A stretch of 64,000 nucleotides of DNA from Bog-473 sp963782415. GTDB lineage: Bacteria > Actinomycetota > Acidimicrobiia > Acidimicrobiales > RAAP-2. Positions within the stretch are counted from its first letter, which is position 1. Each line of letters starts with the position of its first letter. The notes under the pieces are model-generated. The model saw only the letters and a program-made list of their open reading frames with translations. It was not told the DNA's origin and made no database searches. The stretch spans positions 124,001 to 188,000 of the forward strand of contig CAWAJT010000007.1 of assembly GCA_963782415.1 (NCBI GenBank), in the 5' to 3' direction. Positions 43,820-52,489 of this stretch are shown one piece after another. The position numbers and the translations under genes are program-made.

Positions 43820-44671
43820 TCAGGTCTTGAGCTGATCCCACACCATGTCGACGCCCTGCCTCTCGTCAAGGACGACCTTGGCCGGATGTTGCTTGTCGAT
43901 GTGGCCGACCAGGCCGTTGTAAACGGAGTAGCCGATCAGCTCCTGGAGTCGCCGGGGAAAGGTCTTCACCAACGAAGGTGGGATCCCGAGTTGTTGGTTC
44001 TCCTGTTGACGGATGTACCCGGCGCAGTAGTTCATCGCGATACCGACCCGTCGATTGTTGGTGCGATTTGCGCCGCCCCCGTGCCACAAACTTCCCACCC
44101 AGACCAAGACGCTTCCCTTGGTCATTTCAGCAGGAATGGTGCCGTACGACTGGAGGGGATTGGGTGCCTCGTCACGCAGATGGCTTCCGGGCACGAGTCG
44201 CGTGGCCCCGTTCTCCTCGGTGAAGTCCGTGATGGCCCACATGGTGTTGCAGATGATCGGTACATGGGGGCGCGGCAGCGGAATGAGCTGATCATCGGCG
44301 TGGATCGGCTGCGCTTCCTCATCGGGGCCGATAGCGATTGAAGAGAGTGACGAAATCAGCAGACCCGGATCGAGCACCGCCTCGACGACGGGCAACACGT
44401 GCGTATGGACGGGGATCTTCTCGAATGTCGCTCCGTGGACGAGCAGGTTGTAGACCCGCATGGTGCGCACACCCTCGAAGAGGTTGTTGGCGGGAACCGT
44501 ACCGAGGTCGTGTTCCAGCTTCAGGAGAGCCTCGTCGATTTCGTCCACCAAATCAGGCTCGATGGCACCCGGAAGGACGGTGTACCCGTCTTCTGCGATC
44601 TGTTTCAGATGGGCCTCGAGCTCGGGAAGCGGACTCGCTGCGCTGCCAGGAATCGGCTGGTCCGGTGACAC
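43820..44671 (-). CDS. Phytanoyl-CoA dioxygenase family protein
   Basis: 283 aa from GTG 44671. An Fe(II)/2-oxoglutarate oxygenase: the metal triad is His-x-Asp in QPIHADDQLI and the distal His in WVGSLWHGGGANRT. The Arg of NNRRVGIAMNY probably binds 2-oxoglutarate. N-terminal IAEDGYTVLPGAIEP is typical of PhyH proteins. The frame extends antisense through the tRNA-Val, which cannot be coding. The substrate is unknown. It converges on the exonuclease gene. Confidence 0.85.
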   Translation of the reverse strand: MSPDQPIPGSAASPLPELEAHLKQIAEDGYTVLPGAIEPDLVDEIDEALLKLEHDLGTVPANNLFEGVRTMRVYNLLVHGATFEKIPVHTHVLPVVEAVLDPGLLISSLSSIAIGPDEEAQPIHADDQLIPLPRPHVPIICNTMWAITDFTEENGATRLVPGSHLRDEAPNPLQSYGTIPAEMTKGSVLVWVGSLWHGGGANRTNNRRVGIAMNYCAGYIRQQENQQLGIPPSLVKTFPRRLQELIGYSVYNGLVGHIDKQHPAKVVLDERQGVDMVWDQLKT

Positions 44672-44762
44672 GGCCGCAATTGTATGGATGTTCGCTGGTC
44701 TGCGCCTCCGGTCCTGGCCAAGGTGCTGGGTCCGAGAAGCCCGGTGGTAGGGTTTGCCAAAC

Positions 44763-44835
44763 GGGCCGTTGGCGCAGTTGGTAGCGCACTTGCATGACGC
44801 GCAAGGGGTCACAGGTTCGAGTCCTGTACGGCCCA
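44763..44835 (+). tRNA. tRNA-Val(GAC)
   Basis: Acceptor GGGCCGT/ACGGCCC, D arm GCGC-AGTTGGTA-GCGC, anticodon stem CTTGC/GCAAG around ATGACGC (anticodon GAC), variable GGGTC and T arm ACAGG-TTCGAGT-CCTGT. The CCA is not fully encoded (A-CC-G follows). An integrase remnant lies just downstream. Confidence 0.9.
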
Positions 44836-44942
44836 CCGCTCTGAGCTGCGAATCTGCGGCTAGCCGCCATTCTCTGGCGGGCACGTACGCGTGCGCGTGC
44901 AGCAAAGGCGTCATCGCGACGACACCTCTCCGGGGTTGTGCT

Positions 44943-45386
44943 TCAGCCTGCGCTGACGATCGCCTCTACCTGGCCGACGTGGGCGTCGAAGGACGCTCGC
45001 ACCGCGTGCTTGTCGTGCGCCTCGAGCATCCGCGTCGACCTGTGACCGAGCAGCTCCGTGGTTTCGTCCAAGGGCATTCCCGCGTCATAGAGCAACCAGG
45101 GGCCGTGTGCCGACCAACTCGTTCCGCGACAGCGGGTCGACCCCGGCGTCCTCGCACAGAGTCTTCATGAGCCGCCGGAGGTTCGATGGCTCGATGGGCG
45201 TACCGACCTCGGTCGTGAAGACGAGGCCCGATTGCCTCTGGGCCGACCCACGTTGTACCGATCGGCCTTCTGGTGGGTGCTGTGGACCCGCAGGGCGGCC
45301 AGGGACTGGCGCAGGTAGTTCCACGACCGGCAGGATGTTGGGATACCCCGAGTCTCTCGGCATTTACGCATGGATGCCGAGTCCAC
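44943..45386 (-). pseudogene. Degenerate tyrosine recombinase/phage integrase C-terminus
   Basis: Fragments in three frames line up with the C-terminal half of an actinobacterial phage integrase: LRQSLAALRVHSTHQKADRY, then SGLVFTTEVGTPIEPSNLRR with LCEDAGVDPLSRNELVGT, then WLLYDAGMPLDETTELLGHR and STRMLEAHDKHAVRASFDAH to a stop at 44943. The catalytic Arg-His of the usual NELGRHT box and the nucleophilic Tyr (His-Asp here in place of His-Tyr) are lost, so it is dead. Position next to tRNA-Val marks an old insertion there. Confidence 0.75.
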
Positions 45387-46115
45387 GGATTGGTGCCGGG
45401 AGGCGGCAGAGGCGGTGCTCCGACCGCCTGGGTTTGCCGAGTCTCATTTCGACGGGGCATCGGCGGAGATGAGAAGGCGGCGTCTTCAGTAGCCCGTGAG
45501 CACCTGGAGTACAAATGCGCGCCAAGCCGAATCGTGGTCGGCAGGACGCCCATGTCCTTCCCGAGTCATCTCAGGAAACCGCATCAAGGAGTGTCACAGG
45601 CTCGAGGCCGTATCTGCTGTGCGGGTTCGATCAGACCTTGCGGATCGAGTGGATTTCAAAGTGGCGGATCTTCAACAGATGCTCCTCTGGCACCGAGACG
45701 ACATCACAACCTGGGCCGCTGAAGAGCTGACCGACAGCCGGCGACGCAGCCGTTGTATTGAGGTTTCGGCATGGCGACGGTGCGACAAAGCCGTCGCCGT
45801 ATTTACTCATTGTCGAAGGTGCTCTTTGGTCATTGGTGCCTGAGCAGTTAAGTAACAAGCCTGTGATTTGAGGGATGCTTTTCCACGATAAGAAAGTCAC
45901 ACCTTTGTAGTTACAAGGTGATTTGGTCTAATGAAGAATTTTTAGTTGATGCTCCGTTGTGATTCCACTAAACATCCAGTTCTTGGATTTGTTTTTGTTT
46001 TGTGTTTCCGTTTTTCGTGGGTTGTCGGACCAGGGGACTGAGCACTTGGCGAGACCGCCGGCGAGCGAGAAAGCGCCTAAAGCGAGAGCAAATCCCCAAC
46101 AAGGGAGGAATGCCA
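45387..46115. other. Long non-coding region, AT-rich toward its end
   Basis: About 730 nt. The left part (to about 45840) is ordinary GC-rich sequence without a credible gene. From about 45841 to 46020 the sequence is strikingly AT-rich for this genome, with T-runs and an imperfect hairpin (CACCTTTGTA at 45900-45909 against TACAAGGTG at 45912-45920). This probably holds the promoter and leader of the surface-protein genes. I could not match it to a known riboswitch. Confidence 0.5.
46102..46108 (+). promoter_or_regulatory. Ribosome binding site of surface protein 1
   Basis: AGGGAGG, 7 nt before the ATG at 46116 and only 1 nt before an ATG at 46110, which favours 46116 as the start. Confidence 0.65.
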
Positions 46116-46607
46116 ATGAGGCGATTGATGGGTAAGAAATTTGCTGCGGCTGGCTTGGCCGCAGTGCTTCTCGTGGGTGGTGGGGTTGCGTACGCCGTCA
46201 TCACATTGACTGGAACCGGGACCGGAGCGGGGGGCGCCACGGCTGGTACCGGGGGCTCGGCAAACGTCAGTCTGTCTGTGCACATCGCGAGCACGCCGGC
46301 ACTGGTGCCAGGTGCGACCGTGCCGGTGGACTTTGACGCAACGAACAACAATGCGAACCCCGTCACGATCACCACGATTTCGTTCGTCAGCGTGACGTCA
46401 ACCAACGCGTTGTGCGAGAGCCTGTTGAGCAACTACCCACAGTTCAGTCTGGCGCCTGAGGTGGTCAATGAAACTGTTCCGGCAAACACCTCGCACTACG
46501 GACTGATTCCGTCGGGAGCCCTTACGTGGGCGAATCTGACGAGCCCCCCGGTCAATCAGGATGCGTGCCTGGGCCAGCCCCTCACGCTGAATGTGAAGAC
46601 TCCGTAA
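46116..46607 (+). CDS. Exported surface protein 1 of trio
   Basis: 163 aa. Signal peptide or membrane anchor FAAAGLAAVLLVGGGVAYAV, a Gly/Thr linker, then a beta-sandwich-like domain of about 120 residues (LVPGATVPVDFDATNNNANP, SVTSTNALCESLLS, ending CLGQPLTLNVKTP) with two cysteines. The C-terminal part of the next gene's product has the same plan (hydrophobic anchor, GSGSG linker, Cys-containing domain). Function unknown; it looks like a small surface or fimbrial-type subunit. Confidence 0.65.
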   Translation: MRRLMGKKFAAAGLAAVLLVGGGVAYAVITLTGTGTGAGGATAGTGGSANVSLSVHIASTPALVPGATVPVDFDATNNNANPVTITTISFVSVTSTNALCESLLSNYPQFSLAPEVVNETVPANTSHYGLIPSGALTWANLTSPPVNQDACLGQPLTLNVKTP

Positions 46608-46661
46608 CTGCGAAATAATGGGGATATGTGGAGCAGATCCCTGAAGGTAGCGGCAGCACAC

Positions 46662-46695
46662 GGCCGGGCTCGAGGGACGTCCCTCGAGCCCGGCC
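46662..46695. terminator. 34-bp perfect palindrome
   Basis: GGCCGGGCTCGAGGGAC followed by its exact complement, 17 bp per arm with no spacer, centred on ACGT. It lies 55 nt after surface protein 1 and is followed by CCAAAA, not a T-run. Most likely a terminator, attenuator or mRNA-stabilising hairpin between genes 1 and 2. It also excludes 46628 as the start of gene 2. Confidence 0.65.
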
Positions 46696-46771
46696 CAAAA
46701 CCGTAGGTGCACACTCGCAATCGACAGAAGTATCGAACATTTACCCGCACCCGCTCGCTAAGGCCGTGTCT

Positions 46772-48202
46772 ATGCCATTCGTCGAAGACGACTCTCGGGA
46801 AGAACCGATCCAGGCCCTAGGGCCTGGATCGTCGCGCGGCGAGGGCGGCGTCAATGTGCAGCTGCAATTCGGATTCGAAACCCTGAATGAATGGTCCGCC
46901 CCCGCGTACTGGGTCGCAGCGTTGAGGACAACTTCCGTGCAAAGCGTCACGCGTAGTACCCCAGAACGAACGCATGACCTTCGCGGTGGCGAAGCCGATT
47001 CAATGCGCCACCAACCTTTGGTCGCGGGCGGGATGGCGGATGTCCAGCGATCGGAAATACGTGATGGAGGTCACACTGACGCCGCTCTGGCACCCCTGAT
47101 CACGACGCAGTCACGGGCCCCGCATGTGTCGACGGAACCGGCTAGCGCCGTTGTATCGCGAGGTAGCCATGTAAACGAGGATGACCCGCTGCTCACGCTC
47201 GAGTACCGGGCCGCCCATGCCAAGGACAACCTGGCGGCCACGGACTCGCCGCGGGGCGCTCACGTGCGACTGGATGATCCATTGCGCTCGGTCGAGCTGC
47301 GGGCATTGCATGCCCCAAGGGCGCCTCGTTCGGTGAAAGGTCGGTTGCCAGATGACGGGCCAGCGGCCCAACCAGAGCCGCGACCCCCCACCGCCGCCGA
47401 GTTGCGACGCGAGCTCATTGCCCACGTGCGCAGCCTCTCAGCCGACGGTGCAACGACGACTGAGGCGACGAAGACGAGCGCGGCGCCGGGGACGTCGAAC
47501 GCTTCGCGCACCGTGGGCGGTCGTCCACCAGGTGAAATCTGGGTGCCACAACCTGAGCCAGAGCTCACAGCCGCCGAGTTGCGACTCCAGCTCATTTCCT
47601 ACGTGAACGGCATCTCCCTTGCCGCTACCGGGCCGGCGGAGGGAAGGGCGACGCCGGCGCCGACAGATCACGACTTCGGTCTAAGGCGTTCCGGTTCCGC
47701 TTTCAGGCGCATGAGCGCCGACGGCCGGCGGCGGTGGCGCTTCGTTCCGATCGCCGGGGCAGCGGGAGCAGTTGCAGCGGGCATCGGTGGTGGCACCGCG
47801 GTCGCCTACATCGTTAGCCAAGGATCCGGCAGTGGGCAGACCGTGAGTAGCGGCCCGGTCGCCGTGGCGATTGCCGCGACAGCCGGTAGCTCCGACCTGC
47901 TCCCCGGGCAGCCCGGTGCTGTCTCGTTCACCCTGCACAACCCAGCCTCTTCGGTGGCACGTTTCACCCAGATCACTCCCGGTGCCACCATCGTGTCCAA
48001 CAACGCCGCACTCTGCCCTAGTAGCGATGTGACAATCGCTCCCACGCTGCCCTACACGCTGCCCACTCCGATCATGGCGAGCCCGGGCGCGACCACCGGT
48101 ACTCAGTCGATCGCCAAGTTTGTGACCCTTGCCGTCGACGCTCCGGGTTCATGCCAGGGTGTGACGTTCTCGGTCGACTTCACGCTGTCGGGAGATTCCT
48201 GA
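46772..48202 (+). CDS. Surface protein 2 of trio, long disordered cytosolic region
   Basis: About 476 aa from ATG 46772 (upstream codons run through the palindrome and are doubtful). Residues 1 to about 320 are polar and low-complexity, with internal repeats: DDPLLTLEYRAAHA against DDPLRSVELRALHA, and TAAELRRELIAHVRSLS against TAAELRLQLISYVNGIS. Then RRRWRFVPIAGAAGAVAAGIGGGTAVAYIV is a membrane anchor, followed by a secreted domain related to surface protein 1 (LLPGQPGAVSFTLHNPASS, NNAALCPSSDV, CQGVTFSVDFTL). Single-pass, type II-like topology. Overlaps gene 3 by 1 nt. Confidence 0.65.
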   Translation: MPFVEDDSREEPIQALGPGSSRGEGGVNVQLQFGFETLNEWSAPAYWVAALRTTSVQSVTRSTPERTHDLRGGEADSMRHQPLVAGGMADVQRSEIRDGGHTDAALAPLITTQSRAPHVSTEPASAVVSRGSHVNEDDPLLTLEYRAAHAKDNLAATDSPRGAHVRLDDPLRSVELRALHAPRAPRSVKGRLPDDGPAAQPEPRPPTAAELRRELIAHVRSLSADGATTTEATKTSAAPGTSNASRTVGGRPPGEIWVPQPEPELTAAELRLQLISYVNGISLAATGPAEGRATPAPTDHDFGLRRSGSAFRRMSADGRRRWRFVPIAGAAGAVAAGIGGGTAVAYIVSQGSGSGQTVSSGPVAVAIAATAGSSDLLPGQPGAVSFTLHNPASSVARFTQITPGATIVSNNAALCPSSDVTIAPTLPYTLPTPIMASPGATTGTQSIAKFVTLAVDAPGSCQGVTFSVDFTLSGDS

Positions 48203-49674
48203 TGGGTCCAGGCCGACACGTTCGCCGCGCCCGACGTCTCCGAGCCATGCGACTTCCGCTCATCGCCTTTGCGTGTGCGTTCGCCTTGGCCTCTGGGACG
48301 GCAGCCTTTGCCTATACGACCGTCTCGGCGGATGGCAGTGGTCAGGCCCAAGCGGTGACGCTCCAAGCGCCCGGTGCGATCACGATCGCGAGACCCACCG
48401 CAACCTCCCTGTTCCTCAGCTGGACGCCGTCATCAGGCCTGCCGACGGACGGCGGGTACTTGGTTTTGCGCAGCTCCACGCCGGACGGACCCTATGACAA
48501 GGTGACAGACGGGACGTGCCAGCAGAACCTCACCATCGTGTCGGCGGCAACCTCATGCACAGACACCGGATTAGCAGCGGGGACGACGTACTCCTACGAG
48601 ATCGTGGCCGCTTACTACACAGTAGAGACCTTGTGGATGAGCCCACCCGACGCGGCGAGTTCGGGCACGACCAGCCGGATTGCGGGCGATCCAATTCCGT
48701 CCTCGCCCGGACCGACGACATCCGGCACGACCACGCCGGGTGCTCCCGTCATCACCAGCGCGAGCTCATCGACCTTCTTCGTCGGTACACAAGGCACCTT
48801 CCAGGTTGCAACGACGGGGATGCCGGCACCCACCTTTTCGGACAAGGCTTTCATGGGGTGTACGCCGTCGACGCTGCCCGTCGACATCACGTTCTCTGCC
48901 GCTGGTCTCGTGTCGGGCAGTCCCGCCGCAGGTGATGTCGGCAGTTACACCTTGTGCGTCAACGCGGCCAACGGCGTGACCCCGGCCGCGACGCAGAAGT
49001 TCACCTTGTCCGTCGCCGACCAGACGCTTGTGTTCAGTTCCCCTCCGGTCGCGGGCTCCGCGTCGGGCGAGCCGAACCTGGGTCCCATCACAGTTCGACG
49101 GCAGACCGCCGCCGGAGCTCCGATTACAGCGGGTGCACTGGCGGTGAACCTGAGCAGTAGCCCAGCGGCCGGGACGGCCTTCGGGTCGGCCCAGTTCACC
49201 GCGTCACACGCCGCCACCATCACCATCCCCGCCGGCGAGAGCAGCGCCTCATTCTGGTTCGGGTCGGTTACTCCCGGCAGCCCTATTGTCACCGTTGCTG
49301 CTACGGGAGCCGTGTCGGCGAGCCAGCTCGAGCTCATCACGGCTGCCCCTGCGGGGCTCGGCGTCGCGCTCGGCGCCGGGGGCACTGGTTCGGCGGTACT
49401 TTCATGCGGATCACCCGGCCTGAGTGCCGCCTGCATCATTTCGGGTGTCGGGGCCGGAGGGAACGCAACTGTCTCCATCGGTTTCCGGAATACCGGCGGA
49501 GCACCCGCCGTCTATAGCTCCACCCAGCCATCCGTGGTGACAGAATCAAGCCCAAGTGCCGGGACCGAAACCATTGCGGCCGGCGCTTCGTCCTCGGAAT
49601 TCCTAACGCTCCCGGCCGGGACAACCAGGTTCAGTTTCGGCCCCTACACGCTGACCGTCACTTTGGAGGCCTGA
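48202..49674 (+). CDS. Surface protein 3 of trio with fibronectin III-like domain
   Basis: 490 aa. Signal peptide LPLIAFACAFALASGTAAFA. Residues about 50-160 form a fibronectin III-like module (ATSLFLSWTPSSGLPTDGGY and AAGTTYSYEIVAAY). Next comes an Ig-like/putative sugar-binding module (TFQVATTGMPAPTFSD), then Ser/Thr/Ala/Gly-rich beta domains. The last 120 residues again include a Cys pair. No sortase motif seen. ATG shares one base with the upstream stop, so the two are co-translated; with genes 1 and 2 it looks like an extracellular structure. Confidence 0.7.
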   Translation: MGPGRHVRRARRLRAMRLPLIAFACAFALASGTAAFAYTTVSADGSGQAQAVTLQAPGAITIARPTATSLFLSWTPSSGLPTDGGYLVLRSSTPDGPYDKVTDGTCQQNLTIVSAATSCTDTGLAAGTTYSYEIVAAYYTVETLWMSPPDAASSGTTSRIAGDPIPSSPGPTTSGTTTPGAPVITSASSSTFFVGTQGTFQVATTGMPAPTFSDKAFMGCTPSTLPVDITFSAAGLVSGSPAAGDVGSYTLCVNAANGVTPAATQKFTLSVADQTLVFSSPPVAGSASGEPNLGPITVRRQTAAGAPITAGALAVNLSSSPAAGTAFGSAQFTASHAATITIPAGESSASFWFGSVTPGSPIVTVAATGAVSASQLELITAAPAGLGVALGAGGTGSAVLSCGSPGLSAACIISGVGAGGNATVSIGFRNTGGAPAVYSSTQPSVVTESSPSAGTETIAAGASSSEFLTLPAGTTRFSFGPYTLTVTLEA

Positions 49675-49865
49675 TTAGATCTCTCGCTCCGTTGCACCGT
49701 TCGGCCGCCGTCGCCGACTCGTAGCGCGCCGTGCGCTGGTAGCCCCGGCACCTGCAGCAACCAAGTCCTGCATGAGGCGAGCATGTTGTTGGTTGAACCG
49801 CAATGCAATGGAAGCTGGGGGACAATCGCCGGCGACGGCATCTCCAAACTGCTTCAGCCACATCA

Positions 49866-50345
49866 CTACCATTCAGGCTCCGGTTCGGGAGCGGCGTGGC
49901 GTGGCTTCGCGTTGGAAGGGCGGTCATAGAGCGTGATGAATTGGTTTTTGGCTGCGTGCCGCGGGGGGCTCTCAACCAACTGACTCTCTCGCTGAGCGCG
50001 ACCCTCGGGTGCATCCACTGGACAATCGCCAGCGCGAGCTCTTGTTGGCCCCACTAGTGGGGAGGCTTCTTGAGCTGAGCGCGGTCGTCGTGCGACAGGC
50101 CGCTTTGTCGATGTCTGGAAACGGAACCTGGCGTACCTCGAAGTCTTCAAGATCCAGACGCTCACAAAGCACACCGGTGGTGCCAGCCAAAGCACGACAT
50201 GCCACTGCAAGCGAAGGTCCTGCGAAGTGCACGCATGACTCACCCTCACGCATGTGAATCCTCGGAATCCATGTGCGAACGCGATGAACCAGAGACAGGC
50301 TGCTCCTGCGGCAACAAGCCATAACAAGAACCTCAGGGTTCGCAT
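49866..50345 (-). CDS. Two-helix membrane protein, unknown function
   Basis: 159 aa from ATG 50345. Transmembrane helices TLRFLLWLVAAGAACLWFIAF and LQWHVVLWLAPPVCFVSVWIL, with an extracellular loop containing two cysteines between them. The second half (after residue about 90) is Arg/Pro-rich and may be cytosolic. Convergent with surface protein 3. No family recognised. Confidence 0.45.
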   Translation of the reverse strand: MRTLRFLLWLVAAGAACLWFIAFAHGFRGFTCVRVSHACTSQDLRLQWHVVLWLAPPVCFVSVWILKTSRYARFRFQTSTKRPVARRPRSAQEASPLVGPTRARAGDCPVDAPEGRAQRESQLVESPPRHAAKNQFITLYDRPSNAKPRHAAPEPEPEW

Positions 50346-51009
50346 AAAGGGGACCCTCCACCGTCTCCGCCAGAGTGTCCACGATACGCCACCGTCATGC
50401 ACCGGGTGAAAGGCCACTCGGTGGGCGGGTCAGGTCGTGCCCGCGTCGGTCGAGTTCTCTGAGTCCTCATCAGATGCCCTTGACGACCCCCGCCGACGCA
50501 TCCCGCGTACAGAGCTCGCCCTACCGAGCGATCATGCATGCGGCGAACATCAGTACCTGTAGACGAAGCGCAAACAAACCTTCTCTCGCCGAAGGGATGG
50601 CCGGAAGGCCGGACCTGGCGGCTCGGACATTTCAGTGCCGTTCTCGATCGTCCCGATAGGTCGATGGTCCAGCGCGGGACTCCGCTGCTCCGTGCCGATG
50701 TTCGCCTGTCGGCGACCCTCGACGCAGCCGCGGTCGATTCTCCGTCGAAGTGGGCCCTCCTACACGTTCATGGGTCCGTTCAACGATCCGATTGTCGCTA
50801 CAGCCGACTTGCATCCGTTCCACGAACAGCCGGGCATGCGCAATCCATCTGGCACGTCGTCGAGCGAGTCGTGGGACCTGGCCATTGTGGTCGTGGTCGC
50901 CCAACTGAACGAGTCAAGGAGGACGTGGCGAATCCGGTGGTGAGCGCGCCACCCCCCTCCCAAACGCCTGGCGCCAGCCATATCCGATAGCCCGAGCTAC
51001 GGTTGGCCG
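50346..51009. other. Region without a convincing gene
   Basis: About 660 nt. Overlapping open frames exist on both strands, none with a start signal or recognisable motif. Possibly degraded accessory DNA; no RNA gene seen. Confidence 0.4.
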
Positions 51010-51577
51010 ATGGCGAGCTTCCCGGACGTGCGATGGGGCTCGGAGACGTCGCGTCTTCGCCGATCCATGACCTGGCTGGGGAAAACACGCGCTGGCTCGT
51101 GGATGGTCCGTACGCTCACACCCCTCGACCGGTACGTGATAGAGCACACTCATGGCCGCTACACGGTCCTCGGCCCGATTGGGGCACCGACGATGTTGCT
51201 GACCACGACAGGTGCCGTATCCGGACTGAGCCGCACGACACCGCTTCTGTTCGCTCGCGATGGCGACGACATACTCGTCGCAGGAAGCAATTTCGGCCAG
51301 ATGAAGCACCCGGCCTGGAGCAAGAACCTCATCGAGCATTCGGACAGCGATCGCGACGGTCGGAGGTAAGGCGGTACCGGTCACGGCGGAGTTGCTCTCC
51401 GGGGACGCGGCACGGGCGGGTTTCGAGAAACTGATCGAGATGACTGATGTGTATGCGGAGTACCGGAATCGGACCAACCGAGACATCCGCGTCTTCCGCC
51501 TACGTGCCCAAACCCACTTGGCTCATGGAGGCGATGGAGTCAACGAGTGCGCCGATCGCCGGCCACGAGCGCAATAG
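51010..51577 (+). CDS. F420-dependent (DDN-type) nitroreductase, one frameshift
   Basis: The first frame reads RYTVLGPIGAPTMLLTTTGA and RTTPLLFARDGDDILVAGSNFGQMKHPAWSKNLIEH, the split-barrel flavin/deazaflavin fold of the mycobacterial Ddn/nitroreductase family. The second frame continues from about 51350 with ATVGGKAVPVTAELLSGDAA and EMTDVYAEYRNRTNRDIRVF. A one-base correction joins them into the family's normal sequence. F420 use is family knowledge. The extra residues after RVFRLR suggest the C-terminus may also have drifted. Confidence 0.75.
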
Positions 51578-51651
51578 GCCTTCGACCGGACCGTTGAGCC
51601 ATCGTTCCGTGCGCACGCGCTCGTCTTAGCGTAGGGAGGCAAGGAGAGCAT

Positions 51652-52431
51652 ATGGCGAGCAGGTATCCAAACTTTCCTGGGAAACACGAGCTCACCGCCT
51701 ATGTCAACCCAAAAGACACCATCGAGTACGTCCGAAAGCACGGCGAACTCGAGGGCTACAATCAACTGAAGGGCGTCCTGTTCACGTACCAGAACTCCGT
51801 GTTCGAACATCTGTGTCGCTCCGAGGGCTTCATCGCCGCTCCACCGAGGGGCTTCCGAGGCATCGTCACCCTGCCCAGTACGAACCACGAAATCGGCGTC
51901 CTCGCTGGGGTCGGGTTCGGTGCTCCGATCGCCTCGTTCCTCTTGGAGAATTTTGTCGCACTTGGCACAACCCAGTTTCTTTCGATCGGCACGGCTGGGG
52001 GCCTGAGTCCGGGCTGCCACGCAGGAGACACAGTGCTGTGTGACCGCGCCATCAGAGACGAGGGCGTCTCGCATCACTACCTTCCGTCCGCCAAGTTCGC
52101 AGAGCCGTCCGAGGCTCTGACGTTGCGGTTCGAGCGTGAGATCGAGCAGGCGGGTATCGCTTTCACCCGCGGCTGCTCATGGACCATTGACACCCCTTAC
52201 CGGGAATCGGTCGATGAGACTCGGCAATATCAACAAGAAGGTGTCCTCTGCGTGGAGATGGAAGCGGCTGCACTGTTCTCCGTCGCACAATTCCGTTCCG
52301 TCGAGATAGCCAGCGCGTTCGTGATCAGTGATCTGTTGGACTCCGAAGAGTGGGATCCCCAAATGAAACACGAGGCGACCAGCAGCGCACTGAATCGTCT
52401 CTATGACGTCGCTCTCCGGACACTGGCCTAA
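51652..52431 (+). CDS. Nucleoside phosphorylase (uridine phosphorylase-like)
   Basis: 259 aa. Phosphorolysis of nucleosides for salvage. NP-I family marks: GVGFGAPIASFLLENFVALG, FLSIGTAGGLSPGCHAGDTV (phosphate/ribose site) and GVLCVEMEAAALFSVAQFR (ribose-binding Met-Glu). A late SDLLDSEEW takes the place of the base-recognition Asp motif. Purine-rich Shine-Dalgarno (GGAGGCAAGGAGAG) just upstream of ATG 51652. Uridine versus purine specificity is not decidable by eye, though the layout is nearest uridine phosphorylase. Confidence 0.85.
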   Translation: MASRYPNFPGKHELTAYVNPKDTIEYVRKHGELEGYNQLKGVLFTYQNSVFEHLCRSEGFIAAPPRGFRGIVTLPSTNHEIGVLAGVGFGAPIASFLLENFVALGTTQFLSIGTAGGLSPGCHAGDTVLCDRAIRDEGVSHHYLPSAKFAEPSEALTLRFEREIEQAGIAFTRGCSWTIDTPYRESVDETRQYQQEGVLCVEMEAAALFSVAQFRSVEIASAFVISDLLDSEEWDPQMKHEATSSALNRLYDVALRTLA

Positions 52432-52489
52432 CCCGCCCTACCCCGGCCTTGTCCCGCTCCGTCGGAATCGGAGGCGCGCTGCGCCCCGA

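Noticed and set aside
44672..44914. Upstream extension of the PhyH dioxygenase
   Set aside because: It is antisense to tRNA-Val, so it cannot be the real N-terminus.
45841..46110. Possible cyclic-di-GMP (GEMM) or other riboswitch in the AT-rich leader
   Set aside because: Some A/G-rich loops recall such leaders but the conserved core sequences are not present; only a structured or AT-rich promoter region can be supported.
46628..46771. Start of surface protein 2 at 46628
   Set aside because: The added codons cross a 34-bp perfect palindrome and are not conserved-looking; a later start is more likely.
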